Notes: generated from the letters alone by a model not told the origin. DNA of 64,000 nt from Botryotinia globosa (GCA_014898425.1 RCSZ01000005.1:1576501-1640500); one strand, 5' to 3'; shown: positions 48,721-62,739, counted from the first letter of the stretch. A program made the numbers and translations.

Positions 48721-49116
48721 CTACAAAAAAACTAGACCTTATAAAATAAGGATATAGATATTATATCATTAATTTTTAATAAGATTTCACAAAAGAATTC
48801 AATATAATAGTAATAAATTATCAAATAGTTTTTAAAAAACTTTTGAAGAATATAAAAAAATCAACTATTAAATAGTTTTGAAAACATTTTAAGAGATATA
48901 AGATAATCTATCAATTAACTCTAAAACTTTCGAAAATAAAAATCCTAAAAAGAAAAGTTTATTACAAATATTGATTGATTGAATATCAGATTAACTATTA
49001 TTCCAATACAAAGAATATATATATATATATAACTCCAAAAAGAGATTTTAAAAAGATTACTGAAAAGGTTTATGATATATTTACATCTATATCAGCACTA
49101 GCTGATACCTTACACC
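48721..49116. repeat. Second copy of the 7.77-8.14 kb dispersed repeat plus AT-rich DNA
   Basis: About 48,715-48,985 resembles 7,780-8,140 (AAACTAGACCTTATAAAATA, ATTAATTTTTAATAAG, TAAATTATCAAATAG). The remainder up to 49,116 has CACTAGCTGATACCTTACAC and no ORF. Confidence 0.45.
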
Positions 49117-50040
49117 TAATCTTAATCTTTAAAAATGAATAAAGAATCTATTTTTCTTATTGATTTTAGATAATATAATAATCACAATAAATTTCTATAT
49201 AGAGAGAAACTAAATTTCTAGATATATAAAAAAGACTAAATATTATATAATAATTATAGAGATTACAAATAGTATATTTAATTGTTAATTAATAGATTTT
49301 GAATATAAAAATTATGACATAATATATTTTTAATGAGATATTAGAAACTCTAATTATATTCTATTCTATTTTTATATCAAAAGAAATAGTAATTATTTTG
49401 AAATACTTGATTTATTTCTATTCTTATTTATATCTAATTCAAGATTATTTATAATAATAAAATAAATAAGAACTTCTTTTTATGAGATCTCGATTTTCTT
49501 TATAATATTTTCCACAAAAGTATTATTAATGTATAGGGGTAATACTTTCACATTAATTTTTAATTTATATCAATTATGAATCCTATAAAGCTTTTTATGA
49601 TTTTTAATCCTACTTATAATATTTCTTACATAATTGTATTTTATTTGATATATTATAATAAAGAAGACTTAAATTATAAATAGGATTTTCTTTTCAAAAA
49701 TATATCTATAAAAATGATTTTAATAAATCTTCTTATATTCAAAGGTTCATTATAATATTACTTCTTTAATATTATAACCAAATTGATTAATTATGTATAT
49801 AATAGAATCCATTGTTGTAATAAAATTAATCATATATATTTCAATTATTTTTTTATCAATTAAGGAAAGAAGATTAGAGAAATACGTTGATAATAGAAAT
49901 AAGAATTCTATACAATACCCCTACAATACCCTATATTATATCATATCCAATTGGAATGTAATATTTGAATTATACTTTCAATTGAATATAATATATATAT
50001 CTTTTATATAATAAAAACATTATCAAAATATAACTAATTA
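49117..50040 (-). mobile_element. LINE fragment J (RT and upstream part)
   Basis: Colinear with the LINE at about 23,640-24,600 (for example TTTATATCAATTATGAATCC against TTGTATCAATTGATAACCC, then CTTATAATATTTCTTACATA). Both ends are missing. The + strand ORF at 49,793-50,011 is antisense and not a gene. Confidence 0.6.
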
Positions 50041-50594
50041 ATTCCTATAATTATTGTCTATGAGTCTTATAATTGGCTTTTATAAAATTAAAATTATAAA
50101 TCTAAAAATTAAAAAAATTCAAGGTATAGAATTAGAATATAAAATGATGAATGATATTTTGAAAAAAAAAAAAAGAATTATAATTAAAGTTTCATTTTTT
50201 TGAAAATCCTAACAGAATTTGATTAGTAATTAATTTCTATATTATATTATCATATACTATATTCAAGTTTGATTCGAAATATAATAAGTTTAATAAATTT
50301 GAAATCATTCTATAAATACAACCTTATAAACAAATAATTTAAAATATCCGAAAAATTTAAAATATATATATCAATCCCTGAAATAACATTACATATCAAA
50401 TTACAGGGGTCTAAAACTACTATTATATAAAATTTAATATTTTTGATTTTTATATTTAAATTATGAAATAATTATTACATTATTATAATAATTATATTGA
50501 AATTATAATAATATTATTATATTATATAATAATTTCAATATCAATTTTAATAGTATTTTATTAAAAGCTTTCTTTACTAGATCCCTGATTGAAC
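50041..50594. other. AT-rich DNA without recognisable content
   Basis: No ORF, and no match noticed to the other families. It contains TTATATTATATAATAATTTC-like self-complementary stretches near 50,480-50,540. Confidence 0.4.
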
Positions 50595-50706
50595 ATAGTA
50601 TTAGTATTATATAGAGCTTCAGGAATTATAGAAATACTATTTTATTCATACTAATACCATTCAGAAATTCGAGTACTATAGAAATACTATTTTATTAGTA
50701 ATAATA

Positions 50707-53023
50707 GCAGTAGTAGTAGTATTTATTAACATCCATTGAGTTAGCTTAAAATCAACCCTAGAAACCTCCTGAGGGATATAAGGATATACTAAACTATAGA
50801 TTTATTTAATATCTTAAAAATAATTTATATATATAAGAATCAGAGTTTATTTGAATAACTTTTTTTTTATTAATTGAAATAAAATTAATAGTATTTTCAG
50901 GATTTTAAAAAACTAGATATAGTTTTTTAGAAACAAATGAATATAAATTATAAGAGTATATATTTATAAAATATATTGGTATTAGGAAGTATTCTTATTA
51001 TATTCTTTAATTACTATTTAATTTAAATAAAGGAAGAATAAGATTTGATTAAAAAAAAAGAAAAAGAAAAAGAAAAAAAAAAGAAGGAAAAAGATAATCA
51101 GGTATCCTTAATAAAAGTAAATATTAGTGTAAAACTAAATAATTCTAAAGAATTCGATTAATATTAGTAATTGTAATATTAGAAATAAGAAATAATTAAA
51201 GCTTTTTGTTGTCAATAAAGATGAAAATAAAAGTGATTGTTTAAACTATTTTCTGAATTGAATTAGTGATTTATAATATAATATTAAATATTTAAAAGTT
51301 TTCTAATAATTATAGGAGTATTTCAAGTTAGTATTTTTATATTAAAATTTTCTATAATATTATATAAAATTCTTATATTCTATATATATAATTAGAATAT
51401 AATATAATATCTTTTTTAATAGATTTAATTCTAAAGAAAGTTTAATTGTATAAGTAAGATTCTATTTATTATAGATATTTGAAAAAGTAGATTATTATTT
51501 TTTCTATTAAAACTACTTTATTTAATTGCAAAGCCTTCTAATAATAATCCTTATTTTATTAATAATAAATATTAAAGCAAATTCTAGATTCCAAATAGAT
51601 TTATAGGTTTTAAAGTTGATGAATTTATTAATAACTTTATTTCTCTTAATTTCTATATATTCAGAAAATTAGTAAATTTTAATATTAAAGATTTATATAG
51701 CATTTTAATAAATATGAAAAATCTATTAGGAAAAATCGAATATATTATTATATAAATATTAGATTATTAATATACTATTAATATAAAACTATAAATACTA
51801 TTTATTAAATAAAAAAGTTCTCAAAGTATATTTAAGATTTATATAAATTTCAATTATCTTCAAATCGAAAATATATAAAATATTATTAATTAAACTTAAA
51901 CCAATAGAAATTTGCTTTTTATTCTAATATATTATATATTTATATTCAATAAACCTTTTTTTATTAATAATTTATTCAAAATTATTTAAAAAGATTGAGA
52001 TTTTATTAAAAGAGAAATAAAATTATTATTTCTTAAAGCTAATAGTTATTATTTCCTTATTAATATTTTCCATTAGATTTATTTGATATTTTGAAAAGAA
52101 ATATAGAGATTATAATATAGAATATATAATATTAAAAAGAATTATTCCTAAGTATTGAATTTTAGTTTTAGATTTCTATTATTAATCAATATTTCTATTT
52201 TTAGTAATAAATAGAGATATAATTCAATAAATTATAGAATAAAAAGTATTTATTAATTGAATGTATATAGCAAAATAAAGCTTGGCTTTATTTAATATTG
52301 TATTAGTAGATAAAATATTTATATTTTTAAAAAGAATAATTATTGAAATAATTTTCCAAATCAAAAATATATTTCTAAATATTAAAACAAATATTTGTTT
52401 TAATAGATTAATATATTAATCTATTTAGAAAGAGATGATAAATTTGCAAATAATATATTGAATATAAAGTGGTTTTGTTTTATTATTGAATTATACTTTG
52501 ATTTTGTATATAAAAAAGGGGATAATATAAATAATAATAGTTTTATATAGAATTAAAACTGAAGAGTTATTAATTATTTTTATAAAACTATAAATATAAT
52601 ATATTATTATTTGAGTTTTAATAGTTCTTATAACAATATATTTTTTAAAAAAGAGTTTTTTATCAAATCAAATTTCGAGTTATTTTAGAACGAATTATAT
52701 TTTATTTTTGGTTATAATAATTAGTGTAATAATAAGCTTTTTATTGATAATATAAAGAGAAATATGATTTCTTTTTTTTTTAGTAAGATAAATTATTTCG
52801 AATTTCTTGAAAACAAAAGTAATCTTATTGTTATTGTTCTATTTGAGGATTTTCTTTATATTATTTGCTAGGGCAAGAATGTTGATATCTAGGGATTGAG
52901 AGGTTCGATATAGGTAGAGATTATCAGTATATTTGAAGCATAGCTCTGTATCCTGTGATATAAGTTCAGCCAGATACAGCATGTATAGAACTGGGGAGAG
53001 AGGGGAGCCCTGTAGCGTCCCCC
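50707..53023 (-). mobile_element. LINE G: 5'-truncated LINE, partly spared from RIP
   Basis: The 3' tail (GTAGTAGTAGT on +) starts at 50,707. The 5' truncation is inside the RT domain at about 53,023, and the element has the 18 bp target duplication noted for its flanks. The length is 2.3 kb. Mutation is moderate over most of the copy and nearly absent over the last 180 bp at its 5' edge. Confidence 0.82.
52839..53023 (-). pseudogene. LINE reverse transcriptase palm remnant (least mutated coding piece)
   Basis: Read on the minus strand, the element begins GTLQGSPLSPVLYMLYLAEL and continues with FKYTDNLYLYRTSQSLDINI. This is the RT palm: the QGSPLSP block, then the F/Y-A-D-D box. That box now reads Y-T-D-N, so the second catalytic Asp is Asn, consistent with G-to-A. 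In the Tad/Jockey-like LINE families this enzyme copies its own RNA at the nicked target. The upstream residues of the open frame (before 53,023) come from flanking DNA. The frame closes at TAG near 52,839 and further degraded RT follows. Confidence 0.85.
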
Positions 53024-53140
53024 ATTTTATTAGTACTAATATCACAAATACCATAAAAGTACCACTCTATTAGTATTAACACCATACCTCCACCGTTGTA
53101 TATCCCTACTTGTACCATTAGGGTAGAATACTATAAAAAT

Positions 53141-53615
53141 ACTATACAAATTTTTCATTTGTCCCCTCAAAATTTCTAAAATATAAGTTTTCAAATACGA
53201 TTTATGATTCAAAGTTAATTAATCAAGAAAAGGTACATATGCCCTATATATATATATAAAAATGCTATAGTTCATGAATTATCAAACCGAAAATAAATAT
53301 TTCATCAAACGAAATAATTTTTTTTTTATAGAATTTCATAAATCAAAAACATTTCTATAATATGTTTTTTAATTCATAAATTATCATTTGTTTGAGAAAC
53401 AATTAATTCAAAAATCAGATTTTAGACTTAAATAAATATTTCTAGTTTTTCAAAAAATTGAGAATATACTAAAAGAAATAAAGAATCCTCAATTTCGAGG
53501 TTAGCGGAATTGAAAATGGAATTACAGAGACATTCATTGAAAGTTATTAAACTTCAAGAATTAAAAAAGGTATCCAGGACTGAATTGTATTCATTGTATA
53601 ATATTGGATTTATGA
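53141..53615. other. AT-rich DNA, nothing recognised
   Basis: No ORF and no family match. Modest G+C is retained (CAGGACTGAATTG near 53,577). Confidence 0.4.
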
Positions 53616-53848
53616 CTAGTAATTAGATTTATAGTCATTAGATTTATAATTCTTAGATTTATAATTACAAGGTTTATAATTCTTAGATTTATAATTATAA
53701 GGTTTATAACTACTATACTTATTATTATTAAATTCATTACTATTAGATTTACTACTATCAGATTTATTAATATTAGATTTATTACTATTAGATTTGTTAT
53801 TATTAGATTTGTTATTATTAGATTTGTTATTATTAGATTGATTCTATA
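53616..53848. repeat. 15 bp minisatellite (TTAGATTTRTTATTA)
   Basis: Degenerate units at the left (TTAGATTTATAATTC) become near-perfect TTAGATTTGTTATTA copies at the right. There are about 14-15 units in total. Confidence 0.8.
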
Positions 53849-54299
53849 TATATATATATATGTTTGAAATTTTTAATAAACTTTCTTTCATTTGAATTAA
53901 TATACAAACCACTTTTTGAATTTTTATAAAAATTTGGACATATATTACGGAACAAACACACAGAATCATATAATATTATAGATTCAACACAATAAATACA
54001 GAATATGAATTTAAACATACCTCGAAAAGCTTCAATATATAATCTTCCAAATTTCAGGTATAGAGAGTTTTTATGCGTAAACTAGCCCAATGAAGTTTAT
54101 TATATAATTACATATCTCCACACTGTAACAGAATAAACTTAGAAATTATATTTTAATAAAATATAGGAATATAAATCTTAATAATATCAAAGATAATTAT
54201 CAAAAATGCAGATAAAACTATTCTTATTTTTAGTTATGAAGGGTTAAGAAAAAATATATAATTAATAATATAATTTCTAACATTTAGACAATCTTTCAT
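53849..54299. other. AT-rich DNA, nothing recognised
   Basis: The small minus-strand frame at 53,833-54,018 has no family resemblance. The island TTTATGCGTAAACTAGCCCA (about 54,073-54,092) is unexplained. Confidence 0.35.
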
Positions 54300-54480
54300 T
54301 AATCATAAAGATAAGAATTTGATTTATGATTATGAATATCAAATTCAAAATATTAATTAAAAAGAATTTCGATGATCTGTTTAAATTCTTATTCAAAAAG
54401 AAAAGGCTCGTATTTAACAAATAATTTCTGATTTTAATATTATATATATATCAATCATTCTATTTTCGAATCACTTCTGT
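54300..54480 (-). mobile_element. Possible LINE fragment (ORF1 region)
   Basis: CAAAATATTAATTAAAAAGA, then GGCTCGTATTTAACAAATAA and TTTCTGATTTTAATATTATA, parallel 26,210-26,330 and 47,015-47,145 in the minus-strand LINEs. It is short and diverged. Confidence 0.35.
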
Positions 54481-54720
54481 TTTTTGGATCACCTTTTTAT
54501 ACCAAGAATCATTTTTTTGATTTATTGATATCTCTAGTGATATTGAATATAATTTAATGAAAATTTATATATATATAATTCAAATTACTTTAAACTTACA
54601 TCTGAATTTTCAAAATATTGATTTTTGAATTTATATAATTTTCAATAACCATTTAATAATAATTACCAAGAGAAAATCATATAATTTTTCAAAGATTTCG
54701 AATCCAAATTTATAGAATTC

Positions 54721-54842
54721 AATAGAATCCAATAGAATCCAATAGAAAAATAGAAAAATAGAAAAATAGAAAAATAGAAAAATAGAAAAATAGAAAAATA
54801 GAAAAATAGAAAAATAGAAAAATAGAAAAATAGAAAAATAGA
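54721..54842. repeat. 8 bp minisatellite (AAAAATAG)n
   Basis: Three 10 bp units AATAGAATCC lead into about 13 perfect AAAAATAG units. The 10 bp units look like the seed of the array. Confidence 0.9.
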
Positions 54843-55899
54843 ATATACTAGTATATTTTCTTTATATTGACTATTATCAATATTATTTAATTTAAATTTA
54901 AAATTTCAACTGTTGAATTTTATATATTGTAAATAAAAGACATTATATATATCTAATTACAATTCTATTCTTTGCATATATTCAAATCATTTGATAAAGA
55001 TAGATAAATTAGAGTTCAATAATATCTCAACCATTAATTTGCTTTTGTTAATATTAGAATCCTTAGAATCAATATTTTTATTTAGATTTATATATATATT
55101 ATTCTATGTATCTACCTCTTTTTCTTAATTATTAATATGAGAGATTCCTGTTCATTTTTCAAATAAAACTTTTTTAATATAATCTCTTCAAATTTAGCAA
55201 ATAAATTTATTAGTTGAAATTAACTCTTTAATATTATTTGATTGAATTGTTTTTATTTTAATATTAAATTGATCATTTGTTTAATACAATTTCTTAATAA
55301 ATATAAAAAATATTCAATTTGAATTTTATAAAATACATATATATACTTTAGATAGCTTGATTAATAAAAATAATAAATTTTTCTTCTAATTCTATTATGT
55401 TAAGTAATCTGTGAATATTAATTATAAGTTTATCAGATTTATTTAATTTTACACTCAAAAAGGATTTTGTTAAAACAAATAAAAGGTAACAACATTAGTA
55501 ATATCAATATAGACATAAATATATTATAAAGCTTTCATTAATCTTTCTAAAACCTTCTTTTAGAATTATATACATATATATAAAGACTCTTTTTATTAAG
55601 AAATACTCAATCTAATATCAAATCAATTAATATTTTTAATGAAGTGTTTCTTTTTAAAACCTTCATTTTCGAAAGATTCAAAACTATTTGATAGCTTACT
55701 TTATTTATTTTTCAAAAGTTATTGAATAATCAATTGATATTAAATCGATTTTTTTAAACCTTATTAATTCGTATAATAAATGCCAGTTACGCAATATCTA
55801 TATTCTCATTTTATAAGGTTTAATTCCTTTATACTTTCTAAACACCTATATTGTAATAAAAAAATGTTAAAAATTAATTCAAATCTTAAAATCTAAAGC
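54843..55899. other. AT-rich DNA, nothing recognised
   Basis: No ORF, RNA gene or family match was noticed. Confidence 0.4.
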
Positions 55900-56214
55900 T
55901 TAAAAACTTTAAAAATGCAAAAATTCAAAAGACTCGAGAATAAATAAATCGATTCGCTTTTAATAAGGTAGTAATTTCTATTTGATAATAAAATTTTATC
56001 CTCTTTTTTGAATTTTCATTTTCGGAAAGTATTTGTTCTTTGAAATTATATAAAATTATGAAAAATCTGAATCCCTAAAAACCTCATACAACAATGAAAT
56101 TCTCTAAACCAAGCAAACCAACATTTTTAAAATCCAAAACTCTGAAAACTTTAAAAGCTTAAAATTTTGAAAAAGAAATTTATTTGCTTTTGATAAAATA
56201 ATAATTTGTACCTT
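55900..56214. repeat. AT satellite-like cores, reverse orientation
   Basis: AAATCGATTCGCTTTTAATA with TATTTGATAATAAAATTTTA and TCCTCTTTTTTG (about 55,945-56,015) is the complement of the core at 47.85 kb. A second partial copy is TTTATTTGCTTTTGATAAAA (about 56,178-56,200). Palindromic repeat DNA follows directly, as near 30.3 kb. Confidence 0.55.
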
Positions 56215-56430
56215 AATGACACAAAGAAAGACATAAAATGATAAAAGTATGATATTAATATTAATAGAATAGTATTTCTATAATACTCAAGATTCTAAAC
56301 GATATCCAAATTTATGAATAATATTAATGCTAATAGAATAATATTTCTATAATTACCGAACCTCTAAACAATACTCGAACCCCTGAATAATACTCGAATC
56401 TCTATATAATACTCATACTACACTCGATCA
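56215..56430. repeat. AATAGTATTT palindromic repeat family, copy 3
   Basis: ACCTTAATGACACAAAGAAA at about 56,213 parallels ACCTTAACGACATAAGCAGG at 30,345. Two TAATAGAATARTATTTCTAT units follow, with CGAACC repeats. Confidence 0.65.
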
Positions 56431-56660
56431 GAGATTAAGTAAAAAAAGCTTTTAATAAAATAATATTTAGTTTATTTCATTATATATTCAATAAAATTAA
56501 TATAAAAGATGAGAAAAATAAAATTTTATATAATAGTAGTTTCAAACCCCTAGAATTCGATTTAAAATACGGTAAATTACTCTAATACAACTAAAAGTCT
56601 AATATATTACTCTCATACCATTAAAACTAATATCCTTTTACTTTTATACTATTTAGATTC

Positions 56661-59600
56661 AAAGATTTATTAAAAGCTTTAATAGAAAACTCACAGATCA
56701 ATACAACATCCCAAAATCAAGATATCTTTATATTTTCGACTTTATTATATAGAATTAACTCTCTATATTCTTTATAAACCCTTTTATTTAATTTAATAAT
56801 TCCTTTTATAATAATATTATTGAATAATAGATTTATAATATTAAATTATTCTTTGTAATTATTAAACTTTAAATTTATATATTTATTAAACTTATAGTTT
56901 TTATTCAATTTCAATTAATTTTATATAATTAAAAAAAAAGAAATAGAATAAATACTCAAATACTTTTTTCTTTCAAAATCGATTATTATAATCAAAATAT
57001 TATTTCGAATATATCAAATATTATTAAAGAACAATTTGATATTTTTAAATATAATATAAAAAGCAAATATATAATTATTACAAATTTTATAATATTACTC
57101 AATATCTTTACAATATTCTATATAAATATATTTAATATAATTTTTATAAAAAAACTTATTAATTCTATAATTAATTTTATAATTATTATTATTTTCATTA
57201 ATATTACTACTCTTTTTGTATTTTTTAATATCTATATCTAATTCTCTATTTATATTATATTTATTATCAATTCTAAAACCTTTATAAAAAAAATTAAATC
57301 TAATAATACAAATAATATTAAAAATAATATATCTTTTAAATCTAGAAATATATAATTCAAAAAAACCTTTTATAACTCTATATCAAAAAGAAATTCTATT
57401 TCGAATTATATCTAATATCAAAATCAAAGATTATTTATTAAATATAAATCCCTAGTTTTATTTAATCAATTCTTTATTTTTATTTTTTAATAACATTTTA
57501 TAGAAATTATTGAAAATTTTTTTTAACTAATATTCTAATAATTTTGTTTATAATTATAAATTAAATTATTACTTTTATAATTAATAATATTTATAATTTG
57601 TTTTATAATAAATATAATCAATAAAAGATATTACAAATATTAAATATTATATTCCTAATTATTCTAAAAATCTAATATAATTATATAATTATAAAAGTCC
57701 TTATTTTCTTTATAAATCTAAATAATAAAATAATTGTAATAAATAAAACTTTTGTTTTTAATAAAGTTTTATATAAATAAAAAAGTATTTAATTATTATC
57801 AAATCCTTTAATTATAAAATCAATAAATATTCTAATAAAATTATTTAGATTTTTTTTTTTATTAAAATAATCTATTCTTTTTTTTTCAATATTAATAACT
57901 CTTTTAGATTAATTGAAAAAAAGTATATTATAATTTGATATAATCTAAATTGTTAAGAATATTATTCTTTTTTTAAATATAATTAATTTTTTCTCTATAT
58001 TTATTATAATTATTAAATAAATATATATAAGGAATTAGTAGATATTAATTATATAATACTATCCAAATATATCAATTATTATAATCTATTTGAGATTGAA
58101 TATAACAAATACTCTACTATCTCTTAATATAAAAACAATATTATAATACTTTTTATTAAAAATAAGCTTAAAGCTATTCAAAAGATAAAGGAGATTTAAT
58201 ACAAAGTAATTAATATATTTATTGAAATCCCTGAAATAAAGATATCTAATATTTCTATAATTATAATTATAGAATTTATTAATAAATATAAATATAATAT
58301 TATTATTGTTTAATATAAATAAACTGAATTTATTTCTATTATTAATCAAATCTTAATTTAAGATCAAATATAAACTTTTATAATTATAATTCAAATATTA
58401 TTCTTTTTTAAATAAAAACTTTTAGAATATATTTAAAAATAAATAAAGAAAAGAATAAGGTTATTCTTTGTTATATATAAAGTTTTAATAAATTTAATAT
58501 ATTCAATTTCGAAAATATATTCTATTAATATTAATATAATATAACAAATCTTATAATAAAATCTATAATTAATAGATTTAATAATATAATCTATAAATTT
58601 ATTAAATTAATATTAATAAAAGTATTTTTATATATATAATAATTCTTATAATTTTTAATATTTAATAAATTGATATTATATATATTCAGAAACTTTAAAT
58701 AATTATTAATATACAAATTCAAAACTATTCAAATTATAATTACTATATTTCAACAAACTCCTGAGATTTTGAAAATCCTAAAGAATTAGATTATCTTTGA
58801 ATTATAATATATATACAAAAATATTAATCTTTATATATAATAATATTACTCTATATATAATAAAAATCTTTTCTAAATTAATATAAATAGAAATACTATA
58901 TTCAATTAATATTATTAATTAAATAATAATAAAACAATTAATTATATATCCTATTTGATTCTATTATTTTAATATTTAATAAAAAGCAACTTTAATATCT
59001 AATATTATATATTCAAATTAAAAATATAATCTAAATATAAAAACTTGAATCTAATATACTAATCTAACAATAATAATATAAACTTTATTAATATCTCTAA
59101 TGAATCTATATATAGAATTAATTATATTATTAATCTTATCTTTTCAAATATTCCTTTTATTAAAATTATTATTAAAAAAAATATATATAATGATTCGAAT
59201 TATAAGATATAAATTACTATTATTTTAGAATAGAGTATAACTTTATTGAAATAATATTATTATAAGATTCTAGAGATAGAATTAAAAAAACTTTTTAATT
59301 TAATATATATTGATATAATTTGTTTTTTTAATTCTTTTTTTTTATACATAAAATAATAATCGAAATATATATGATAGATTTTATAATAATAATAGATATT
59401 GTTATTTATATAATTGATAAGTTTAATAAAGAAAATAGTAAAGCTATATTATAATAAATCTTTGAATATAAAGAGGTATATTGAGATTATTTTTATAAAT
59501 ATAATATTTCAATTAAAAATATTTTTTAAATAATTATTAAAAGAATATTATAAATAAAATCAAAAATAATAAAAAGCTTTATAAAATTATTAATTAATAT

Positions 59601-62600
59601 AAATTAAAATCTAATTTAAAATCGTTTTTATTATATATCAATAGAAACCTTATTAAAAATATTATAAAAAAGATTAAAATTTTATATATAAAGATTCTCG
59701 ATTATTTTAATATTTCTAATAATCTCGAATACAATCCTTTTGAAAATTGGAATAGATTGAATATTCTAAAATAATTCTAATTTATTTTAATAAAAGAAAT
59801 CGAATATAATACTATTAAAATCTTTAATATTTTATTAAATATCAATTATATTATAATATAAATATTCAAAATTTATTAATCAATAATTAATAATATTTTA
59901 TATAAACTTTATAATTAATATTTAATATTTAATTTTATTTTATAAATCTAAAAATTTATTAAAATAATTATATTATTTAAAATCAATAAAAAGAATAAAT
60001 CCTTTATTTATTTTTAACAATCAATTACATTTATTTCCTATATTTCAAAAGATTTGAAAAGAATTATAACTTATTATCTAATATAAACTATATTAATTAA
60101 TAATATTTTCAATTTACAATATAAAAAAATTCTTTTTAAAAAAATTATTATAAATCTAATTGTTTATTTTATATACAATATAAAAACTATCTTTTTTCAA
60201 AAATTAGAAATTATTATAATTATTATAAATATTCAAAATATTCAAAATATTTTTAAAACAAAAACTATTGAAAAGAATAATTAAATAAAACTAATCTTTA
60301 ATTTTTTTAAAATTAATCGATTCCTTTCTTATTAATTAATATATTCAAATCTATTTAAAAAATTCGATTATATTTAATTATAAAATTATATATAGAATAT
60401 TATAAAACTTCTTTTTCTTTTTAATTTTATATATATTATATCTAATTGAATTTATATTATAAAATATAAAATTATACTTTGAATATATTAATAATCTATA
60501 TTTATATTAAATCTTTTAATCCCTAAATATTAATATTCTTACTTTAATAAATAATATAGAAAAAATCCTCAAATAAAATAATAATAATAAAATTACTTTT
60601 ATTTCTAAAAAACTTGAAATAATCTATTTCATTAAAAAAAAAAAAAACTATATTTTCTTTTATATTATCAATAAAAAGCTTATTATTATATTAATTATTA
60701 TAATTGAAAATGAAATATAATCTATTCTAAAATAACTTGAAGTTTGATTTAATAAAAAACTTTTTTTTAAAAAATATATTATTCTAAAAATTATTAAAAT
60801 TCAAATAATAATATATCATATTTATAATTTTATAAAAACAATCAATAATTCTTTAATTTTAGTTTTATATAAAACTATTATTATTTATAATTTCTTTTTT
60901 TTATATACAAAATCAAAATATAATTTAATAATAAAATAAAACTATTTTGTATTCAATATATTATCTATAATATTATTATTTTCTTTTAAATAAACTAATA
61001 TATTAATCTATTAAAACAAATATTCATTCTAATATTCAAAAATGTATTTTCAATTTAAAAGATTATTTTAATAATTGTTTTTTTTAGATATATAAATATT
61101 CTATTTATTAATATAATATTAAACAAAACTAAATTTTGTTTTGTTATATATATTCAATCAATAAATACTTTTTATTTTATAATCTATTAAATTATATTTT
61201 TATTTATTATTAAAAACAAAAATATTAATTAATAATAGAAATCTAAAACTAAAATTTAATATTTAAAAATAATCTTTTTTAATATTATATATTCTATACT
61301 ATAATCTTTATATTTTTTTTAAAAATATCAAATAAATCCAATAAAAAACATTGATAAAAAACAATAGTTATTAATTTCAAAAAATAATAATCTTATTTCT
61401 TTTTTAATAAAATCTCAATTTTTTTAAATGATTTTAAACAAATCATTAATAAAAAGAGATTTGTTAGATATAAATATATAATATATCAAAACAAAGAGTA
61501 AATTATTATTAGTTTAAACTTAATTAATAATATCTTATATATCTTTAATTCAAAGATAATTAAAGTTTATATAAATCTCAAATACACTTTAAGGATTCCT
61601 TTACTTAATAAATAGTATTTATGATTTTATATTAATAATATCTTAGTAATCTAATATCTATATAATAATACATTCGATTTTTTTTAATAAATCTTTCACA
61701 TTTATCAAAATATTATATAAATCTTTAATATTAGAATTTATTAATCCTTTAAATATATAGAAATTAAAAGAAACAAAATCATTAATAAACTCATTAATCT
61801 TGAAATCTATAAATTCATTTGAGATTTAAAATCCGTTTTAATATTTATTATTAATAGAATAGGGATTATTATTAAAGGATTTTGTAATCAAATAAAACAA
61901 TTCTAATAGAAAAAATAATAATTTATTTTTTTAAATATTTACAATAAATAGAATCTTATTTATACAATTAAATTTTCTTTAAAATTAAATTTATTAAAAA
62001 AAACATTATACTATATTCTAATTATATATATAGAATATAGAAATTTCATATAATATTACAAGAAATTCCAATATTAAAATATTAATTTAGAATATTTCTA
62101 TAATTATTAAAAAACTTTGAAATATTTAATATTATACTATAAATTATTAATTTAATTCGAAAAATAATTTAAATAATTATTTTTACTTCTATTCTTATTG
62201 ATAATAAAAGATTTTAATTATTTTTTATTTCTAATATTACAATTACTAATATTAATTAAATTCTACTCTTTCTTTATCTAAATCAAATAATAATTAAAAA
62301 ATATAATAAAAATACTTTCTAATATTAATATATCTTATAAATATATATTTTTATAATATATATTCATTTATTCCTAAAAAATTATATCTAATTCTTTAGA
62401 ATTCTAAAAATATTATTAGCTTTATTTTAATTAATAAAGAAGGAATTATTTAAATAAATTCTGATTTTTATATATATAAATTGTTTTCTAAAATATTAAA
62501 TAAATCCATAGCTTAATATATCCCTATACCCCTCAAAAGATTCCTAGAATTAGCTTTAAACCAGCTTAATGAATGTTAATAAATATTATTACTACTACTA

Positions 62601-62604
62601 CTAC
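56661..62604 (+). mobile_element. LINE F: near full-length LINE inserted in the MITE-like element
   Basis: A 14 bp perfect target duplication TACTATTTAGATTC (56,647-56,660 and 62,605-62,618) brackets it. The family 5' end AGATCAATACAACATCCC begins at 56,695, so 34 extra bases precede it (56,661-56,694). The ORF1 region lies around 56.95-58.5 kb. The RT near 60,390-60,580 reads YIINNLYLY/QSLNINILTL-like blocks with stops. The tail is (TAC)n. The copy is G-poor: G-to-A dominates on this strand. The minus ORF 58,086-58,349 mirrors ORF1 and is a shadow. Confidence 0.85.
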
Positions 62605-62739
62605 TACTATTTAGATTCTAATCAAAAGTAATTAGATTCTATATTCCTATCATCCTTTCTTTTTTCCTTTCTTCTTTCCAAAAAGAATAAAAAACATATT
62701 AGAATTTAAAAATGAAAAAAAAAAATTCAGAATATATTA

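Larger units (their letters stand above)
50595..53140. repeat. AATAGTATTT palindromic repeat family, copy 2, split by LINE G
   Basis: The left part at 50,595-50,706 (AGAAATACTATTTTATT units) and the right part at 53,024-53,140 (CACTCTATTAGTATTAACAC and AATACTATAAAAATACTAT) flank LINE G. They share an 18 bp duplication with one mismatch: ATTTTATTAGTAATAATA and ATTTTATTAGTACTAATA. Confidence 0.65.

Noticed and set aside
58086..58349. 87-codon minus-strand ORF resembling a plus-strand frame at 25.48-25.66 kb
   Set aside because: Both are antisense to the LINE ORF1 frame, which aligns better on the sense strand. The similarity comes from the shared element.
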